Positions 55,986 to 64,000 of a DNA stretch of 64,000 nt are shown piece by piece (the first letter of the stretch is position 1; each line of letters starts with the position of its first letter). The stretch spans positions 28,591,201-28,655,200 of the forward strand of contig CP092879.1 of the NCBI GenBank assembly GCA_030710605.1. Direction: 5' to 3'. Under the pieces are notes generated by a model. The model saw only the letters and a program-made list of their open reading frames with translations. It was not told the DNA's origin and ran no database searches. The stretch comes from Cordylochernes scorpioides (taxonomy: Eukaryota; Arthropoda; Arachnida; Pseudoscorpiones; Chernetidae). The position numbers and the translations under genes are program-made.

Positions 55986-58428
55986 CCCCCAAGATGGTAC
56001 TTGTAGATGGTCGCCTTCGCTACACTTATGATCTTCATTGACTCGGGATGGAGGCCAACACCGAAGAGCCAGGCCTGCAGATCCAGGGGCACTTCGCAGG
56101 AAACGAACACCTCCCTGAGCAGGGTTCGCACGGCTCGGCAACTCCAATATCTGCGGGTCAGCGACCCGTCGCTGGACTCACAGGCGGCACAGTTGGCACG
56201 CCTCGAGGCAGGATGGTCAGAATGGGGTAGCACGTGGAGGGCCAGCCGTAGGGCGACATCAGCGTTTTGCCCCGAGAAGCAGTTCCGACGCAGGTCGGCC
56301 CAAGGTACGAGTTTGGTGCGGGGCACTTTCACAGTGGGGGTCCACCGCGCAGCAAGTTCGGAGGCAGGATGCTCCTTCAGCCGTGCCGAATCCAGTGCCC
56401 GGCGCGCCCTTTGGCTGTTGAGGCGGGTAATGGAAGTTGCCGATTCCCGCAGGACGATGGTCTCCGCCTCGTACTCCGCATGATAGCTAGAGCTGGCGTT
56501 ATCCTGCAGGAACGGTTGACAGAAGTCCCCAGGTGCTGCGCGTCAAGGAGTGCGGCCGGCGTTGAGCGCGCTAGTGCAAGGGCGCCATCTTAGAAGTCCC
56601 CGACAGTCGCCTGTAGCCAGCGGTCGGGAGCCAGCATGTCTGGCGGCCGCAGAAACCTGTTGTCGCCTCGAAGACGCAAAGACTTCACGCTGGCAGGATC
56701 GAGAATTCGGTGGTAAATCTCAAGAACGTTGGACACGGATTGCCTGAGACTCAGCAGCCTCCTTCTCCTCGATGAGAGTCAGACGTAAGGAGCCGGCGAT
56801 GTCATCCACGCCCGACAGCGGAACAATCAAGAGTAGCCGTTGGCTGCCCCGCGCAGAGAAGCCTGAACGCCCTTCAGGCAGGCAAGCCGAAGCTGGCTTG
56901 CGATGTCGAGCAGGCTGACGCCACCCTCGGTGTCTGGGCGAGCCAGGATGCCTCCAGGGAGCCACGAGACTCGGCTCGTACCCCACACGAAGCGCGCCTG
57001 CAACCGGTTTATGGTGACTTAAGGTGGAACGTAGCCGTGGAGGTGGTGCAGGATGGAATCCAGGCCCAATCAGTTAGCCGCGCGGGCACGACACACCAGA
57101 TACAGTCCCTGAACGAAGGGAGACCACCTCGCGATGGTTAGCTCTAGCAGCCCCATCAGGTGGGAGGCCTGGGAGGCAACGGTGTTCCCGGCGGTGATCG
57201 TGCAGCCCAGGATAATTAGCGATTCGGACGTCTAGGAGATCCCCAGAGGAGTATCCCTCCGGTGCCTTCAGGAACCGCAACAGAGCCCGCAACTCTCGCG
57301 AAATTGATAGCCACCCTGGAGGCCATGCGGAACTCCTCGAAGATCAGAGAACGAGTTCAAACTGATCGTCGTCCCTGATGAAGAGTACGATGTCATCCGC
57401 ATAGGCGACCACTCTGCCGTGGCCCAGGATCCTCTGGAGTCGACGTAACAGTGTCCCAACTCCGATGCTGAAGAGTGCGGCACTGAGACGGCAGCTCTGC
57501 CTGACCCCGTTGAGAAGCAGGAAGGCCTTTGTGTAGACATCACTGACCCGGATGGAGGCACGCTTCGCCGTAGAGGACAACAATCCACCCTAAGAAGGTA
57601 GATGGCAGGCCCAGCTTCCCAGCAGGGCGAACAGGTAGCTCCTGTTCAGGGTGTCGAACGCCGACTTCAGGTCCAGGGAAATGACAGCCAGCGGCGTGTC
57701 CTATCTGGATGCCCCAGCGGCTTCGTCAGACACTCGCGCGATATTTCAGGAGGATGATCGTCCTGGAACGGCGTAGGTCTGACAGTCGAGCACCAGGTCT
57801 GGCAGATGACGTCGCAGGTGGGCCATGAGCACGACTCTGAGGACCCTGTAGTCGGTCGTTGGCAGGCTAATTGGCCTGAATGCCTGTAGACCCGGACAAC
57901 CGTGCACCTTCGGCAGCAGGATGACCTTGCTGCGCCTTGAGGATGGAGGCAAGGCCCCGCGAAGTCGAGAAGCCTCGAAGATTTGCCAAAGAACTTCGGC
58001 GAAGAATTCTTCAAAGGCTTTGACAAACTCGCCAGGTAGTCCTTCCCCTCCCGAAGCACGGCTGTTTGGCAGGCGATGGATGGCTACCGCTATCTGGTCG
58101 CGGGAGATGTCGGCGAGAAAGAGCTGGTCCCATTCGTCGAACTCCAGGGGGAGGCACTTAAGCTAGGAAGTCGGCGATGGCTTCTTTCGAGCTTGGAGCC
58201 TGAGCGAAGCGACTGCTTAAGCGTTCTAGAAAGAAGCGCCTAAGCTGGCCCCCGGAGATGGCGTTGCCGTCGTCGTCGGTGAAGGTGGAGGGAGAGCGAC
58301 GTCTGGCTCGAAGGGATCGCCCGAGGTTCGACAAGGAAGGATAGTCGGAGCGGGCAGTGTCGTCCTCCAGTCTCCGCCTCAGGAAGTGGCTTGCTCTTCT
58401 GATGTATTCACCGCCGGACTCGGGGAGA
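55986..58428 (-). mobile_element. LINE copy C, longest copy
   Basis: Minus strand. From the right: an arginine-rich segment (58390-58160), RT fingers (SKVILLPKVHG, AFRPISLPTTDYRVL, around 57940-57860), the palm with LLNGVRQSCRLSAALFSIGV and YADDIVLFI (YADD at 57403-57392), the thumb, a region with cysteines (NCAACESSDG...RRYWSC, around 56210-56150) like the zf-RVT domain, and a C-terminus with LQAWLFGVGLHPE. RT copies LINE RNA at the nicked target. Frames shift repeatedly. No endonuclease domain is present at the 5' side. The last ~270 bp of copy B (3' UTR) are absent. Confidence 0.85.
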
Positions 58429-58640
58429 GAGGGGATACACAGGTTTTATTAAAAGAAGAACAGAGACTCATAGACGGGGGGATACACTGGTTTTATTAAA
58501 AGAAGAACAGAGACTCAGAGACGGGGAATACAGAGGTTTTATTAAAAGAAGAACCGAGACTAAGAGACGTGGGATACACAGGTTCTATTAAAAGAGAACA
58601 GAAAGTCAGAGACGGAGGATACACAGGGTTTATTTAAAGA
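58429..58640. repeat. Short satellite array next to LINE C
   Basis: Four to five 46-bp-type monomers between LINE C and the paralogous block; counterpart of 5538-5690. Confidence 0.9.
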
Positions 58641-59273
58641 CATACATAGTCTCATTTTATAATGAAAATATACAGAATTAGTAGACTGAGAAATTCACAT
58701 GTTATAGAACAAAAATATACAGTTATAATACATTGGGAATTTCATATGTTATAGCCAAAAGATACAGAGATAATATATATTGGGCAATTACTCATGTTAT
58801 AGGTAAAAAGGGGCCAATATTTACTCATATTTCTGACGAACGCTGGATTTCGTTAGAACTGATCATGATCAGTATATCTTCGCGAAAGTGCATCATCGAT
58901 GGCTATGCCCCTGGAAATTTCTTTTTCTTGGCATTTTCTGAAAGACTACTTCGAGTAGACCTGTGTACTTGGTGAGGATAGCTTTGTTAAAGACGCAAAG
59001 TCTGCTGAAGCCATGTACGTTGTTTGAAAGGACGAGTTCTCTACCTGATTCGTATTGTCTTGTCGGCTTCCGCTCAGACAATTATTTCTGCGAAGGCTGG
59101 CTTAAGTCCGATGGAGCCGAGATGAGAGAGTTCAAGATTCCTTAATACAAAATTTTTAATATTTGATATTGAATTTTGGTCGGCGACGATTATCAACAGC
59201 AGAGGTATTTCCCTTTCAAGAAAATTCGACCTCTTAAGAAGTTCTCTCAAAAATACCCTGGAAATAGATATAT
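58641..59273. repeat. Paralogous block, copy 2, left part
   Basis: Matches 5691-6225. Interrupted at its right by the fold-back element. Confidence 0.85.
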
Positions 59274-59337
59274 ATCTTGAAGAAGGAACAAAAGTTAACG
59301 ACGACGAGTTTCTTTTATCAATGCTGTAAATTCGGCA

Positions 59338-59368
59338 AGCTTTCGGACTTTGACGTCCTTCAACAGGC
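59338..59368 (-). ncRNA. Hammerhead-like motif in the fold-back left arm
   Basis: Minus strand: CTGTTGA-A-GGAC-GTCAAA-GTCC-GAAA-GCTTG. The stem pair GGAC/GTCC differs from GGGC/GCCC in the PLE by a compensated pair, consistent with a conserved RNA stem. U stands at the core A6 position. The right arm has a more degraded copy (CTGTCAA...GTCCAAAA). Confidence 0.4.
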
Positions 59369-59403
59369 AACTTTCCAAGAAACTGATAGATAATATTTAT
59401 ATA

Positions 59404-60611
59404 CCAGGTCTATTAGTATGAAACGCGAAAATTTTCAGTGAATTCAAAAGTTTTTTATACATACAACATACAACAAAAGATTTTTTATTCAAAGTAACAG
59501 CCCTGATTAGCTATACACTCGGACCACTTTTCAGGCAATTTTCGAATTCCTTGTCTGAAAATTTCTATTCCTTTTGAGTCGAACCAGTCAACAAGTCATT
59601 TTCGGAGTATGTCTGAGTTCGAAAAATCCTGGTTTTTTAGGGCGTGTCCTAAAGATGTGAGAAGGTGGTAGTTCGACGGCGCTAAGTCTGTTGAGTACGG
59701 CGAGTGGGGTTAGAGTTCCCAGGACAAGTCTTTTATGGTGTTTTTGACCACCGTAGCGTTGTGGGCTGGAGCGTTGTCATGCTGCAGTATCAGGTTGTTG
59801 TGCTTTTCACGCCATTCCGGTCTTTTTTTCATTCAACGCCTCTCTCAAACTGTGCATTTCTTGTTCGTAGCGACTAGTATTGACCATTTTGCCAGGTTTC
59901 AGGAGCTCGAAATATACTACGCCGGTCTGGTCCCACCATATGCAAAGCATTGCCTTTTTTCCGAAGCGATTGGGCCTAGGCGTCTGTTTTGGAAATTGGC
60001 CGGGCAGGCCCCACGACTTTTGGCGCGTAGGATAGCTGAAGTGGATCCATTTCTCATCAGAAGTTACGATTCGGTGCAAAAATGACTTCTTTTCATGCCT
60101 GGCGAGCAGCCCTTCGCAGGTTACCAGACGCCGTTATTGCTGCCTTTCGCTCAACTCGTGGGGGACCCATCTGGAAAGCTTTTGGGTCATTCCGAGGCTG
60201 TTTAAACGTAGAGAAACAGCACCTTGAGACACCTGGAGCTGTTTTGCGAGTTGCTCCTGCATTTGGGTACTGTTCTCATCCAACAAAGCTTGCAGTTCAG
60301 CGTCCTCGAACTTTTGGGACGGTTTTCCAAGTGGTTCATTATCAAGTTCAAAATCGCCACTTTGGAATTTTTTAAACCACCTGTAACACTGCGATTTGCT
60401 CAGAGCGTGGTCGCTGTAAACTTCCTCGAGCATTCGGTGGGCTTCACTGGCACTTTTCTTCCAGTTGAAGGCGAACAACAAAATTTCCCGCAAATGGGCA
60501 CTTTTTGGCTCGGAAATCGCCATTTTCCACGGGCTCCAGAAAATTTTCACGATTTGAAGTTGCACAGCGGCCTCTGGCGCCCATTTTCGCGTTTCATACT
60601 AATAGACCTGG
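59404..60611 (-). mobile_element. mariner element (decayed), in the left arm
   Basis: About 1.2 kb with ~30-bp terminal inverted repeats starting CCAGGTCTATTAGTATGAAA and TA on both sides (59402-59403 and 60612-60613). One mariner transposase is encoded on the minus strand. Sits at the same TA as the Tc1-like element does in the other arm. Confidence 0.9.
59500..60565 (-). pseudogene. mariner transposase, frameshifted
   Basis: First frame (60565-60134, 143 codons): N-terminal helix-turn-helix (REILLFAFNWKKSASEAHRM, CYRWFKKF) and the linker WVPHELSE. After a frameshift near 60100 a second frame (60079-59807) has the first catalytic aspartate in IVTSDEKWIHF and the block KAMLCIWWDQTGVVYFELLK. 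Beyond 59807 further stops occur; HDNAPAH carries the second aspartate and the third position reads Asn (APSNYH). Mariner transposases use a DD34D triad, so this copy is dead on several counts. Confidence 0.9.
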
Positions 60612-60613
60612 TA

Positions 60614-60825
60614 CAAGTAAATATTTATATAATTAGAACATTTGTAAGCGAAAAAATAATTATTATACAAAATTATTTTCTCTTTATCTATGTATATACA
60701 ATTTGATCTGAGAAAAGGATGACTACCTCAGAATGAAGGGTTTACATAGATAAAGAGAAAAGAATTTTGTATAATAATCCATTATTTCGCTAAAAAAGTT
60801 CTAATTATATAAATATTTACTTGTA
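60614..60825. repeat. Inner hairpin of the fold-back
   Basis: CAAGTAAATATTTATATAAT at 60614 is mirrored by ATTATATAAATATTTACTTG ending at 60823. Arms of about 90 bp (with CTCTTTATCTATGTA at the inner end) and a loop around TTTGATCTGAGAAAAGGATG. Confidence 0.9.
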
Positions 60826-62244
60826 CACTGCGTGACATTGAAAATGGAACACCAAGAAATAGTGGCCAGAAAGTGATGAAACTCGGCAGACAGAGAAAGA
60901 CAGGGACGAACAATAAGTGATCTTTATTTCAAAATGATAGTCATAATACAGAGCGAGAACGGCGTCGGCTTAGTAGCAAGAAGGACCACCGCGGACGGCG
61001 ATGCACACAGCAACACGTCTAGGTAGAGAGTCGATCAGATTACGGATGGCGTCCTGAGGGATGGCTCTCCATTCCCTCTCAACCATTTGCCACAGTTCGT
61101 CTTCTGAACGCGGCTGTGGCAAGGCATGCAAACGGCGTCCATTGATGTCCCAGACGTGCTCGATTGGTGAGAGATCAGGAGAGTACGGTGGCCAGGGAAG
61201 CATCTGTACATCTTGCAGACCTTGTTGGCTAATGCGAGCAGTGTGCGGTCGGGCGTTATCCTGCTGATAAAGGGCATTGGGTACCCCCTGAAGGTAGGGG
61301 AGTGTCACCGGTCGCAGCACATCATCAACGTATCGTTGGGCCGTCATAGTGCCCTGAATACGAAGTAAAGGTGACCTGGAATTATAAGCGATTGCGCTCC
61401 AAACCATGATTCCACGTTGTCGCACGGTGGGGCGTTCCACAATTGCTGCCGGATTGGACCTTTCTCCACGTCGACGCCACACGCGTACACGGCGACTATC
61501 ACTGGACAAGCAGAAACGCGACTCATCTGAGAACACGACCCTGTGCCATTCCGTCATCCACGTCGATCTAGCCCGGCACCATTCCAAACGTTGGCGCCTA
61601 TTCGGTGGGGTCAATGGCAGTCTTCTTAGCGGACGGCATGAGTGCAAGCCATTAGCAACCAATCGACGGGAAATGGTTCTGGTCGAGATGGAATGATCTA
61701 GGGTGTCTTGCACATGTTGCAGGATGGCGGTACAAGTGGCTTGTGGGGCCGCCACTGCTTGTCGAAGGATACGCCGATCCACACGTGCTGACGTCACTCT
61801 GGTTGCACCGACATTCCTATAAATTGCCACATTTCCTTGTTCCAACCATCTTCTCCACAGTCGGTGCACCGTGGACGCACCAAGGTGTGTATCAGCTGCG
61901 ATTTGACGTATGGACCAACCTGCCCTTTTCAGTCCGATCACCATGCCCCTCGTAAAAGCGTCTGTCTGCTTGAACTGCCTCCGTTTACGATGACCTGGCA
62001 TTCTCTGTTATTACACGTGTCTTTTGACACAAGAACAAAATTTCTATAATGATTTTCCTTGAAGAAATATCGACACGAATACTGTCCTTTCTGCAAGTTC
62101 CTTCCCTCATATCTTACTCCATGTGCGCACGAGAGCTGCGCATTTTACATCATTTGCATAACTCGGTTAGGCGCGTCTACCCTGAAATTTGCATAATTTT
62201 CTGGCCACTATTTCTTGGTGTTCCATTTTCAATGTCACGCAGTG
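60826..62244 (-). mobile_element. Tc1-like transposon, intact, in the right arm
   Basis: 1419 bp. Ends CACTGCGTGACATTGAAAAT with at least 47 identical terminal bases on both sides, TA duplications at 60824-60825 and 62245-62246, and one complete transposase gene. Identical ends and an open gene suggest recent transposition. Confidence 0.95.
60970..62001 (-). CDS. Tc1-like transposase, full length
   Basis: 343 codons, ATG to stop without interruption, the usual length for Tc1 transposases. It binds the terminal repeats and cuts and pastes the element into TA sites in the nucleus. Residues about 1-115: paired helix-turn-helix DNA-binding domain (GLKRAGWSIRQIAADTHLGA, then the second HTH around RTISRRLVANGLHS), with basic MPGHRKRRQF at the start. 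The catalytic domain has D in VVFSDESRF (about residue 156), D in YQQDNARPHTA (about 250) and E in SPDLSPIEHVW (about 283). By my count 32 residues separate the last D and E, rather than 34. Ends GGPSCY. The start is the first ATG; a 5' UTR separates it from the terminal repeat. Confidence 0.95.
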   Translation of the reverse strand: MPGHRKRRQFKQTDAFTRGMVIGLKRAGWSIRQIAADTHLGASTVHRLWRRWLEQGNVAIYRNVGATRVTSARVDRRILRQAVAAPQATCTAILQHVQDTLDHSISTRTISRRLVANGLHSCRPLRRLPLTPPNRRQRLEWCRARSTWMTEWHRVVFSDESRFCLSSDSRRVRVWRRRGERSNPAAIVERPTVRQRGIMVWSAIAYNSRSPLLRIQGTMTAQRYVDDVLRPVTLPYLQGVPNALYQQDNARPHTARISQQGLQDVQMLPWPPYSPDLSPIEHVWDINGRRLHALPQPRSEDELWQMVEREWRAIPQDAIRNLIDSLPRRVAVCIAVRGGPSCY

Positions 62245-62374
62245 TATATAAATATTTTCGTTCAGTTTCTTGGAAAGTTGCCTGTCAAAGGACGTAAAAG
62301 TCCAAAAACTTGCCGAATTTACAGCATTAATAAAAGAAACTCGTCGCCGTTAACTTTTGTTCCTTCTTCAAGAT

Positions 62375-64000
62375 GATGTCAGGCGATTCCTTCTCTTGTA
62401 AGGTTATATATCTTCCTGAATGGCGTGCATTTCACATTTTGAAAGGATGATATGTAGATGATGCCGCGAATGACCGCAAGCATGCAGATTACCAATATAG
62501 GTTAATGTCCGCTAAGGCCCGGACACTGTGAGATTTGAGGACGTAACGGATGGTATTTCTATTTGAAGTTTCTTGAAGAGCTCAGCAGAGAGCTTGTATT
62601 TCTCAAAGCTTCGATAATTATCCTTCACATCGAACTAATCAAAGTATTTTACAAGCTTGTAGGGCGGGTAGCTTCCTCTTAGCGACATCCTTCGGTGGAA
62701 TCGCTCACTGGAGTTATCAAAGTCTAGACTCTTGAATTTCTCATTTCACCTAATTCCATCGAGTGTCAGGATTGAAGGTAGGTAAGCCTCAAGGCTCAAA
62801 CATGACTTGCATGAACTTTGACCTTGATAGGAAGAGACTCGCCATCAAGATGTAGATAGTGCCTACGAGGACGGTCAGGACTCTACCGAGCTAGACATGA
62901 AGTCACATGTCGAAACCTCAGCGGTGTTCAGCTTATGTTAGCACGGAGTGGTTAGAGCTAGTTTCTCGGTAGTTATTTGTGGAATGGAACTCGACACCGG
63001 AACAGAATTTTCAGAAGCTGGAATCTCCAGAAGTCGAAGCAGTTCGTCGCTGATGGAGCCACGCCAGGACGGCGTGTTGTTGTCCTCGATGTAAGCAGAG
63101 AACATTTGGCCCGTTAATGTCCTTGGTATTTTACACTTGAAATATTTTATGCAACGAGACTGTTCACGAAATAACTCTCTGCAGTCTTCAACGGTCGTGA
63201 ATAAACAAAACTATATTTAAAAATATGGTCATAAAGTATCGCTAAGATTTTTATTGATGAAAACGAACGGCATTTTATCGAATATTCGCTTCGCCTTATT
63301 CCTGTAAAGATTGAATGTTTTAAAAATGTTGGTGCTAATGGTGAAGTCCACCTTGATACGGCTTTCTGACTGCATCACGTTCGACAGTTCAGCATATTCT
63401 TGACCAGGCATCTTCATTCGTTCGAAGACCGATCCGCTTCAAGAATGACCTCCAGTGTTTTGATGTAGTCCAAAATTTCGAAGTCGGTAGAATGTTTCAA
63501 GAAGAAGAGTTGGTTGAAGGTAGATACGTCAGACAGTACCTTACATTGAGTCTGCTGTAGCCTGATGGTACAGATTTCAGTAATCAGGTCTTCGTTCACT
63601 TAGTTACACACGTTCCTCAGTCTCTGCGAATTGTTTGTATCTGCTCTAGGAAGATTTGTTGGTTACCCGCTGCATTTCAGTCCTTGTCTTAGACTCTTAT
63701 TTTATTAGACATTCAAACCCCATCAATTCCACTTTCCTGTTTTTCTTAGTTCGGCAAGATCGGCCGAATTTACAAGGCTTTTCTACGTGGTGATACTCGC
63801 ATCTTGGCGCTGTTCAAAATATTTGAAAAATATCTTGTACATATCAATATTTTCATTAGCTGATAACTAATCTGTAGCTTGATCAATTTGAATCTATTCC
63901 TCATAAAGTAGATTAACTTATACAGTATCTGGGGAGTGATTTATATCACTCAATTTCTATCACATTTTACTAAAAAGATAAAATCATGCGTCGCACTATC
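62375..64000. repeat. Paralogous block, copy 2, right part
   Basis: Matches 6240-7805 and then 8004-8025; lacks the SINE-like insertion of copy 1. Runs off the window end. Confidence 0.85.
62460..63600 (-). pseudogene. Decayed unrecognised coding region, copy 2
   Basis: Better preserved than copy 1. Minus-strand blocks: 63599-63414 (61 codons, starting NEDLITEICTIRLQQTQ, after an in-frame stop and a possible AG acceptor), 63417-63229 (with KVDFTISTNIFKTFNLY), about 63095-62880 (GSISDELLRLLEIP...), and about 62740-62520 (containing RRMSLRGSYPPYKLVKYFD and KYKLSAELFKKLQIEI, one TAG inside). Charged, non-repetitive composition suggests a former protein of 350 or more residues. No family recognised; host, transposon or viral origin is open. 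Confidence 0.4.

Larger units (their letters stand above)
59274..62374. mobile_element. Fold-back element with a transposon in each arm
   Basis: Without the two inserted transposons it is a long hairpin. Left arm: 59274-59403 plus 60614-60707; right arm: about 60740-60825 plus 62247-62374. The arms are inverse copies (for example CTTGAAGAAGGAACAAAAGT at 59277 and its complement at 62352). The loop is about 30 bp. The left arm holds, on the minus strand, a hammerhead-like motif, as in the PLE. Copy 1 of the surrounding block lacks it entirely. Confidence 0.85.

Noticed and set aside
59735..60706. Plus-strand frames of 116, 97 and 160 aa
   Set aside because: Antisense to the mariner transposase, whose motifs are clear on the minus strand.
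61035..62049. Other frames inside the Tc1-like element
   Set aside because: Shadows of the intact transposase.

Overview
This is a repeat-saturated, AT-rich stretch of animal nuclear DNA. It has no operons or bacterial signals. It carries Tc1/mariner, hAT and Helitron transposons, Ty3 and BEL/Pao-like LTR elements, a Penelope-like element (PLE) and LINEs. An arthropod is the best guess from the transposon mix, possibly a spider or crustacean, but the species cannot be fixed from this sequence. There are two 100-N assembly gaps (19489-19588 and 47479-47578). Only one segment looks like an ordinary host gene: a GC-rich first exon at 26524-26617 that encodes a signal peptide and the start of what looks like a GMC-oxidoreductase FAD motif.

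Layout. 1-511: end of a BEL/Pao-like LTR, a primer-binding site and a broken gag start. 745-4277, 5538-5690, 11548-13797, 47579-49400, 51280-55985 and 58429-58640: arrays of one satellite with a monomer of about 46 bp. Three minus-strand LINE copies (A 4278-5537, B 49405-51279, C 55986-58428) sit inside these arrays. A paralogous block follows LINE A (5691-8030) and LINE C (58641-64000), and holds two decayed copies of the same unrecognised minus-strand coding region.

14585-19488 is a nest. An 800-bp repeat is split by a 532-bp non-autonomous Helitron carrying a tRNA-Thr-like gene, and is also the landing site of a Ty3 element (5' LTR 15897-16474, PBS matching tRNA-Ala, frameshifted gag, protease, RT) whose LTR holds a hAT MITE with a perfect 8-bp target duplication. 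20034-29520 is mostly AT-rich spacer with MITEs, a short retroposon, a perfect 263-bp palindrome and the orphan host exon. 29522-41575 is a tandem duplication of a unit of about 3.5 kb (leader, gag, protease, then the 800-bp repeat). The second unit was later broken by a 4.5-kb PLE (34653-39143) and by a patch of its own gag copied into its protease.

The right end (59274-62374) is a fold-back element absent from the paralogous block. Each arm was hit by a different TA-targeting transposon (a decayed mariner in the left arm, an intact Tc1-like element in the right arm) at the mirror-image TA dinucleotide. The PLE, this fold-back and a small hairpin at 27919-28139 all carry the same hammerhead-ribozyme-like motif in inverted arms, which suggests that they are related. 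The Tc1-like transposase (60970-62001) is the only full-length, apparently intact transposon protein in the window.
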